Assembly: GCF_017874425.1 (NCBI RefSeq)
Contig: NZ_JAGGLL010000006.1
Span: 1 to 64,000, forward strand
DNA: 64,000 nt
DNA from: Clostridium punense
GTDB taxonomy: Bacteria > Bacillota > Clostridia > Clostridiales > Clostridiaceae
Reading direction: 5' to 3'
A program made the position numbers and the translations under genes. This document shows, in pieces, positions 59,738-64,000 of this stretch. Every line of letters begins with the position of its first letter. The first letter of the stretch is position 1. The notes beneath the pieces are model-generated. The model saw only the letters and a program-made list of their open reading frames with translations. It did not search any database and was not told the DNA's origin.

Positions 59738-60523
59738 CTAGATGAAGTGTTTTTCTTTTAGTTTAGATAATGCAATTTGTGCAGCTTCTTTTGGTGATAC
59801 ATTGTATATTTCACCTTTGCCTTTTGCTTCTTTTGCCCAAGATCTTTTAACCTTTGTAGGTGATCCTTTTAATCCTAAAAGAGCTACATCTACATTAATA
59901 TCTTGTACAGTCCAAACCTTTATCTCTTTTTCTTTTGCTAAAGAGAATATGTTTTTAATGTTCATGTATCTTGGAAGGTTTAAAGTTTCGATAGCTGTTA
60001 ATAGAACTGGAGTTTGAACTTTTATATACTCATATCCATCTTCCCAAGCTCTTCTAACTTTTAATCCATTCTCTTCTACTTTAACTTCTTCAACATAAGT
60101 TATTTGTGGAAGGTTTAAATGTTCTGCTATTTCTGGTCCAACTTGAGCTGTATCTCCATCTATAGCTTGTCTTCCTGCGAATATAATATCATATTCTAAG
60201 TTTTTAATAGCAGCAGCTAACGCATGAGAAGTTGCAAGAGTATCAGCACCTGCGAAAGCTCTATCAGTTATTAATATAGCCTCATCTGCTCCCATTGCTA
60301 ATGCTTCTTCTAAAGCTACTCTAGCTTGTAATGGTCCCATTGTTATTACAGTAACATGAGCACCATTTTCATCTTTTAATCTTAATGCTTCTTCTAAAGC
60401 ATTTTTATCATCTGGATTTATTATTGAAGGAACACCATCTCTTATAAGAGTTCCTGTCTTTGGATCTATTTTAACTTCATTTGTATCTGGAACTTGTTTT
60501 ACACAAACAACTATTTTCATCAT
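59738..60523 (-). CDS. etfB: Electron transfer flavoprotein beta subunit
   Basis: The 261-residue EtfB carries the NADH-linked flavin in the bifurcating Bcd-Etf complex. Typical stretches are KIVVCVKQVPDTNEVKIDP, VITMGPLQARVALEEALAMG (about 57-76), the FAGRQAIDGDTAQVGPEIAE signature near 115-135 and LPRYMNIKNIFSLAKEKEI. Two ATG codons in tandem (60523, 60520) follow AGGAGGG; either could start. It sits 10 bp after bcd and 23 bp before etfA, consistent with one message. Confidence 0.97.
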   Translation of the reverse strand: MMKIVVCVKQVPDTNEVKIDPKTGTLIRDGVPSIINPDDKNALEEALRLKDENGAHVTVITMGPLQARVALEEALAMGADEAILITDRAFAGADTLATSHALAAAIKNLEYDIIFAGRQAIDGDTAQVGPEIAEHLNLPQITYVEEVKVEENGLKVRRAWEDGYEYIKVQTPVLLTAIETLNLPRYMNIKNIFSLAKEKEIKVWTVQDINVDVALLGLKGSPTKVKRSWAKEAKGKGEIYNVSPKEAAQIALSKLKEKHFI

Positions 60524-60533
60524 TAATTCCCTC

Positions 60534-61673
60534 CTACTTTAAGACGTTAGCTGAAATAACCATTCTTTGAACTTCTGAAGTTCCTTCGTAGATTTCAGTT
60601 ATCTTAGCGTCTCTCATCATTCTTTCAACTGGGTACTCTTTTGTATATCCGTATCCACCAAAAATTTGAACAGCTTTAGTTGTAACTTCCATAGCTACTT
60701 CTGAAGCATATAATTTAGCTCTTGCAGCTTCTAAAGAGTATGATAAACCATTATCTTTGTTATAAGCAGCTTTGTAAACTAATAGTCTAGCAGCTTGAAC
60801 TTTAACATCCATATCAGCTATCATCCATTGTAATCCTTGGAATGCAGCAAGTGGTTTTCCGAATTGTTTTCTTTCTTTCATGTAAGCTACAGCTTCATCT
60901 AAAGCTCCTTGAGCTATTCCTAGTGCTTGAGCAGCTATACCAATTCTTCCGCCATCTAGAGTATTCATTGCAACTCTAAACCCTTGTCCTTCTTTTCCAA
61001 GTAAGTTTTCTTTTGGAACTATACAGTTTTCGAATACTAACTCAGTTGTTGAAGATGCTCTTATTCCTAATTTCTCTTCAACTTTTCCTATTGAGAAACC
61101 TGGGAAGCTCTTTTCAACGATGAAAGCAGATATTCCTTTAGTTCCTTTTGATTTGTCTGTCATAGCAAATACTATGAATATATCAGCAACACCACCGTTA
61201 GTGATGAATATTTTTGAACCGTTTAGTATATAGTTATCTCCATCTAAAACTGCTGTAGTTTGTTGTCCTGCAGCATCTGTTCCAGCATTAGGCTCAGTTA
61301 ATCCGAAAGCACCTAATTTTTCACCCTTTGCAAGTGGTACTAAGTATTTTTCTTTTTGAGCTGGAGTTCCAAAAGCGTATATTGGAGAAGCTCCTAATGA
61401 AGTATGAGCAGATAATATAACTCCTGTTGATCCGCATACTCTTGAAAGTTCTTCTACAGCTATTGCATAAGAAAGGTTATCTCCACCTGCTCCACCTAAT
61501 TCAACTGGAAATGGAATACCCATCATGTGGTATTTAGCCATTTTCTCTACATTTTCCATTGGAAATCTTTCAGTAACATCTATTTCAGCAGCAATTGGCT
61601 TCACGTCTGTTTCAGCAAATTCCCTTACCATTTTTCTTACAAAATCTTGTTCCTTAGTTAGTGAAAAGTTCAT
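60534..61673 (-). CDS. bcd: Butyryl-CoA dehydrogenase
   Basis: Bcd reduces crotonyl-CoA to butyryl-CoA. The 379-residue acyl-CoA dehydrogenase has the FAD/substrate signatures [14 protein letters not shown] near 124-137 and [14 protein letters not shown] near 155, [20 protein letters not shown] near 270, [20 protein letters not shown] near 335 and the catalytic Glu in [13 protein letters not shown]. It lies between crt and etfB, the usual order for the electron-bifurcating Bcd-EtfAB complex. Confidence 0.96.
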   Translation of the reverse strand: MNFSLTKEQDFVRKMVREFAETDVKPIAAEIDVTERFPMENVEKMAKYHMMGIPFPVELGGAGGDNLSYAIAVEELSRVCGSTGVILSAHTSLGASPIYAFGTPAQKEKYLVPLAKGEKLGAFGLTEPNAGTDAAGQQTTAVLDGDNYILNGSKIFITNGGVADIFIVFAMTDKSKGTKGISAFIVEKSFPGFSIGKVEEKLGIRASSTTELVFENCIVPKENLLGKEGQGFRVAMNTLDGGRIGIAAQALGIAQGALDEAVAYMKERKQFGKPLAAFQGLQWMIADMDVKVQAARLLVYKAAYNKDNGLSYSLEAARAKLYASEVAMEVTTKAVQIFGGYGYTKEYPVERMMRDAKITEIYEGTSEVQRMVISANVLK

Positions 61674-61727
61674 TTCCCTATACCTCCTATAATTTATACA
61701 TTTATAGAACTATCTCTACACTCTATG

Positions 61728-62507
61728 TTATCTATTCTTAAATTCTTTCTCTCTCTTCTCAACGAAAGCAGTCATACCTTCTTTTTGGTCCTCCGTGCTA
61801 AAGCAAAGTCCAAATACTTCTGCTTCATACATCAAGGCACTATCTATATCCATTTGCATTCCTTTATTTATAGCTGCCTTACATAACTTCACAGCTATAG
61901 GAGCATTCTTCGCTATCTTATTTGCCATACCTTTAGCTTCATCTAATAAAACTTCTGGTTCAACCACTTTATTTACTAGACCAATTCTTAAAGCTTCTTC
62001 TGAAGTTATAATATCACCTGTGTATATTAATTGTTTAGCCATACCTTCGCCAACTAGTCTAGCTAATCTCTGAGTTCCGCCAAACCCAGGGGTTATTCCT
62101 AGTCCAGCCTCTGGCTGACCAAATTTTGCTTTATTTGAAGCTATTCTTATATCACAAGCCATTGAAAGTTCACATCCTCCGCCTAGTGCAAAACCATTAA
62201 CTGCAGCGATAACTGGTTTACCTAAGTTCTCTAACTTTCTGAAAACTTTGTTTCCTAGCATTCCAAAGTTTCTTCCGTCCATTGGATTTAAGTCTTTCAT
62301 CTCTGATATATCTGCTCCAGCAACAAAAGCTTTGCCTTCGCCTGTTAAAACAACTACATATACTTCATCGTCTTGTGCAATAGCATCAATAACATTATCT
62401 AACTCTTTTAAAGTGTCAGAGTTTAAAGCATTTAATGCCTTTGGTCTATTAATCTTAACTATTGCCAAATTACCTTCTTTTTCAAAGATGATATTACTAT
62501 AATTCAT
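61728..62507 (-). CDS. crt: 3-hydroxybutyryl-CoA dehydratase (crotonase)
   Basis: Crt dehydrates 3-hydroxybutyryl-CoA to crotonyl-CoA. The 259-residue protein has the oxyanion-hole loops AFVAGADISEM near 60 and AAVNGFALGGGCELSMACDI near 100-119, the catalytic Glu pair in GGCELS and GQPEAGLGITPGFGGTQRL. ATG 62507 (MNYSNIIFEK) has GGGGAG 9 nt upstream; the frame to 62540 overlaps this site and the operator. It is first in the operon, with a Rex operator 37 bp before the start. thl, the thiolase completing the pathway, is not in the window. Confidence 0.97.
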   Translation of the reverse strand: MNYSNIIFEKEGNLAIVKINRPKALNALNSDTLKELDNVIDAIAQDDEVYVVVLTGEGKAFVAGADISEMKDLNPMDGRNFGMLGNKVFRKLENLGKPVIAAVNGFALGGGCELSMACDIRIASNKAKFGQPEAGLGITPGFGGTQRLARLVGEGMAKQLIYTGDIITSEEALRIGLVNKVVEPEVLLDEAKGMANKIAKNAPIAVKLCKAAINKGMQMDIDSALMYEAEVFGLCFSTEDQKEGMTAFVEKREKEFKNR

Positions 62508-62543
62508 TCTTTCCATCTCCCCATGAATTTTTTCCTTCATATA

Positions 62544-62561
62544 TTGTTAATTTCATAACAA
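62544..62561. promoter_or_regulatory. Rex operator upstream of crt
   Basis: TTGTTAATTTCATAACAA differs at one base from the clostridial Rex consensus TTGTTAA-N4-TTAACAA. Rex is encoded right upstream (62753), so a high NADH level would relieve repression of the crt operon. Confidence 0.9.
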
Positions 62562-62573
62562 ATTAAAGTAAAA

Positions 62574-62603
62574 AATAATTGAAGCCTTTAAGCCTCAATT
62601 ATT
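62574..62603 (-). terminator. Terminator of rex
   Basis: AATAATTGA-A-GC and GC-C-TCAATTATT form a 12-bp stem with one mismatch; on the minus strand TTTTTTACTTTA follows. It separates rex from the crt operon. Confidence 0.8.
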
Positions 62604-62752
62604 ATTATATAAGGTATTTAATAACATTTCAATATGATTTAGTGTTTTTTTTGTGAAATTAAAAAATTGTTTACTTATATTAAAAGTCATAGTAATTTAA
62701 TGACTTTTACTACCATTTAATGTTATTTTCTGTGTGTATTTTTGTCATTATT

Positions 62753-63391
62753 TTAATCTAATTCCTGTTCATTCAACAAATAACTTAAAGTCATAAGACT
62801 TTCACTTAGGTGTACATTTTCTACTATTACGTCATTTGGCACTTTTAAGTCTACGGGTGCAAAGTTCCAGATTCCTTTCACACCATTTTTTGTAACTAAA
62901 TCGGTAACACCTTGAGCTCTATTTTTAGGTACACATAGTATAACTATATCTACTTTGTTTTCTCTTATAAATTCCTCTAAGTTGTCTATATCTTGAATTT
63001 CTATATCTCTTATTTTAAGCCCTATTAATTTTACGTTAATATCAAAAATTCCTTTTAGGTTGAAAGACATTCTTTCGAATTTAGTGTAGTTAGCAATGGC
63101 CTGGCCTATGTTACCAGCCCCTACAATTATGGTACTATATTCCTTATTCAAGCCTAGAATCCCAGCAATTTGATATAATAGTTCCTTCACGTTATAACCA
63201 TATCCTTGCTGCCCAAAATCCCCAAAACAGTTCAAATCCTGCCTTATTTGAGATGCCGTAAATCCAATTTTCTCACTTAATTCCTTTGATGAGATTCTAT
63301 CAACATCATTTTTCGCTAATTCATTTAAGTATCTGTAATACTTTGGTAATCTCTTTATAACAGCCATAGAAATATTCTTTTTTCTTTCCAT
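62753..63391 (-). CDS. rex: Redox-sensing repressor Rex
   Basis: Rex binds DNA when NADH is low and lets go when NADH is high, so it controls fermentation genes. The 212-residue protein has an N-terminal winged helix (ISSKELSEKIGFTASQIRQD then LNCFGDFGQQGYGYNVKEL at about 33-72) and a Rossmann fold with TIIVGAGNIGQAIANY near 87-102. The end HLSESLMTLSYLL is the domain-swapped helix. GGGGTGG precedes the start. Its own operator site lies just beyond its terminator, in front of crt. Confidence 0.97.
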   Translation of the reverse strand: MERKKNISMAVIKRLPKYYRYLNELAKNDVDRISSKELSEKIGFTASQIRQDLNCFGDFGQQGYGYNVKELLYQIAGILGLNKEYSTIIVGAGNIGQAIANYTKFERMSFNLKGIFDINVKLIGLKIRDIEIQDIDNLEEFIRENKVDIVILCVPKNRAQGVTDLVTKNGVKGIWNFAPVDLKVPNDVIVENVHLSESLMTLSYLLNEQELD

Positions 63392-63815
63392 TTTTCCACC
63401 CCTAACTTAATTTTGTACTACGTGATTCTTTTATTCTAATGTAATTCATTAATTAAATTTATTAAGTATATTAGTAAATTTCTTTTTATATAAAATTAAC
63501 ATAAATTTAAGCTCATTATCCTTAGTATTGCCTATTATTTAAAATGTCTATAACCTAAATTAATATAATTTCTCAGTATATATCTCATAAATTAACATTA
63601 TACATCAATTATTTTAATATTATTTAAATATTATCTAAAATTATGTATAAATATGTATTAATTCTCAATTATATATTATATCACTAATTAATAACATGCG
63701 CTATATTTTTTATAAAAATCCTTTATTGTTCGTAATCATATACTAGCTCAATTAAGTTTTGCTACAAAAAATCTCTCTTTCGTAGTAAAATATATAAGCG
63801 AGGACGGTGAAAAAC
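63392..63815. other. Divergent intergenic region between rex and the ABC-F gene
   Basis: About 420 very AT-rich bases that must hold the promoters of both rex and the ABC-F gene. I see no convincing -35/-10 pair, no Rex operator and no strong hairpin. Confidence 0.4.
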
Positions 63816-64000
63816 ATGATAGTTTTAAGTTGTAAAAACCTTCACAAAAGCTTTGGTATAGATGTGATATTAAAAGACATTACTTTTAACATAAATGAAG
63901 GAGAAAAAATAGGACTTATAGGCTCAAACGGAGCTGGAAAATCCACTTTATTTAAAATATTAACTTCTCAAATGGATTATGATAACGGGGAATTGTTTAT
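63816..64000 (+). CDS. ABC-F family ATPase, 5' end only
   Basis: A reading frame opens at ATG 63816 with GGTGA upstream and runs off the window. The 61 residues read so far, with SCKNLHKSFGIDVILKDITF and the Walker A motif GSNGAGKST in LIGSNGAGKSTLFKIL, then YDNGEL, match the first ATPase domain of ABC-F proteins. These are soluble twin-ATPase factors acting on the ribosome, for translation or antibiotic protection. A single-domain ABC importer ATPase remains possible since the linker and second half are not visible. Confidence 0.75.
   Translation, partial: MIVLSCKNLHKSFGIDVILKDITFNINEGEKIGLIGSNGAGKSTLFKILTSQMDYDNGELF

Overview
The window is AT-rich chromosomal DNA from a butyrate-forming, anaerobic, low-GC Gram-positive bacterium, most likely a Clostridium sensu stricto. 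The evidence is a crt-bcd-etfB-etfA-hbd butyryl-CoA pathway with a Rex repressor and Rex operator, NfnAB-type electron-bifurcating subunits, a CIRCE-controlled groESL operon, rnr-smpB-ssrA linkage, AGGAGG ribosome binding sites and frequent TTG/GTG starts. I cannot name the species. No rRNA, tRNA, CRISPR array, prophage or complete insertion sequence was seen.

Layout. 1-4.8 kb: a nucleotidyltransferase and an HTH-TPR regulator, divergent from a short-chain dehydrogenase, then a decayed LAGLIDADG endonuclease fragment and a teichoic-acid-type glycerophosphotransferase. 5.6-12.6 kb: an rsmH-like methyltransferase; a LAGLIDADG endonuclease convergent with a tmRNA gene (ssrA) whose T-loop is split by a 303-nt group I intron; smpB; rnr; and a candidate small RNA. 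12.7-24 kb: rsuA-type pseudouridine synthase, a TetR-controlled MMPL exporter with a secreted partner, a lytic transglycosylase, a LURP-one-like protein, a seven-repeat protein and an HD-GYP protein. 23.7-34.9 kb: a chemosensory cluster (cheY, cheW, cheA, giant soluble receptor, cheR, cheB, hybrid kinase, response regulator) ending in the HD-GYP gene, with no flagellar genes nearby. 35-43 kb: TetR, a small protein, yaiI, pgi, a MacB/FtsX-type ABC exporter and a second HTH-TPR regulator. 43-47.7 kb: guaBA behind a guanine riboswitch, divergent from an EAL phosphodiesterase. 48-55 kb: groESL, a VTT membrane protein, ogg and nfnAB. 55.8-64 kb: an iron alcohol dehydrogenase, hbd, etfAB, bcd, crt, rex and the start of an ABC-F gene.

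The strongest unusual signals are three. (1) The intron-split ssrA lies beside a homing endonuclease gene, and a decayed relative of that endonuclease sits about 4 kb away. (2) A six-copy family of TA-flanked, inverted-repeat elements of about 177 bp (MITE-like) sits tightly against smpB, rnr, cheR, groEL and hbd; copies differ by 0, 1 or 2 units of an internal block of about 18 bp, and one copy is reduced to fused ends. (3) A soluble chemoreceptor of 1032 residues carries exactly six 56-residue repeats in each arm of its coiled-coil hairpin. Functionally the window links ribosome rescue and RNA decay (ssrA, smpB, rnr), redox-controlled butyrate fermentation (rex, crt operon, nfnAB, adh) and chemosensory/cyclic-di-GMP signalling. 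All family names come from reading the sequence; no database search was run.
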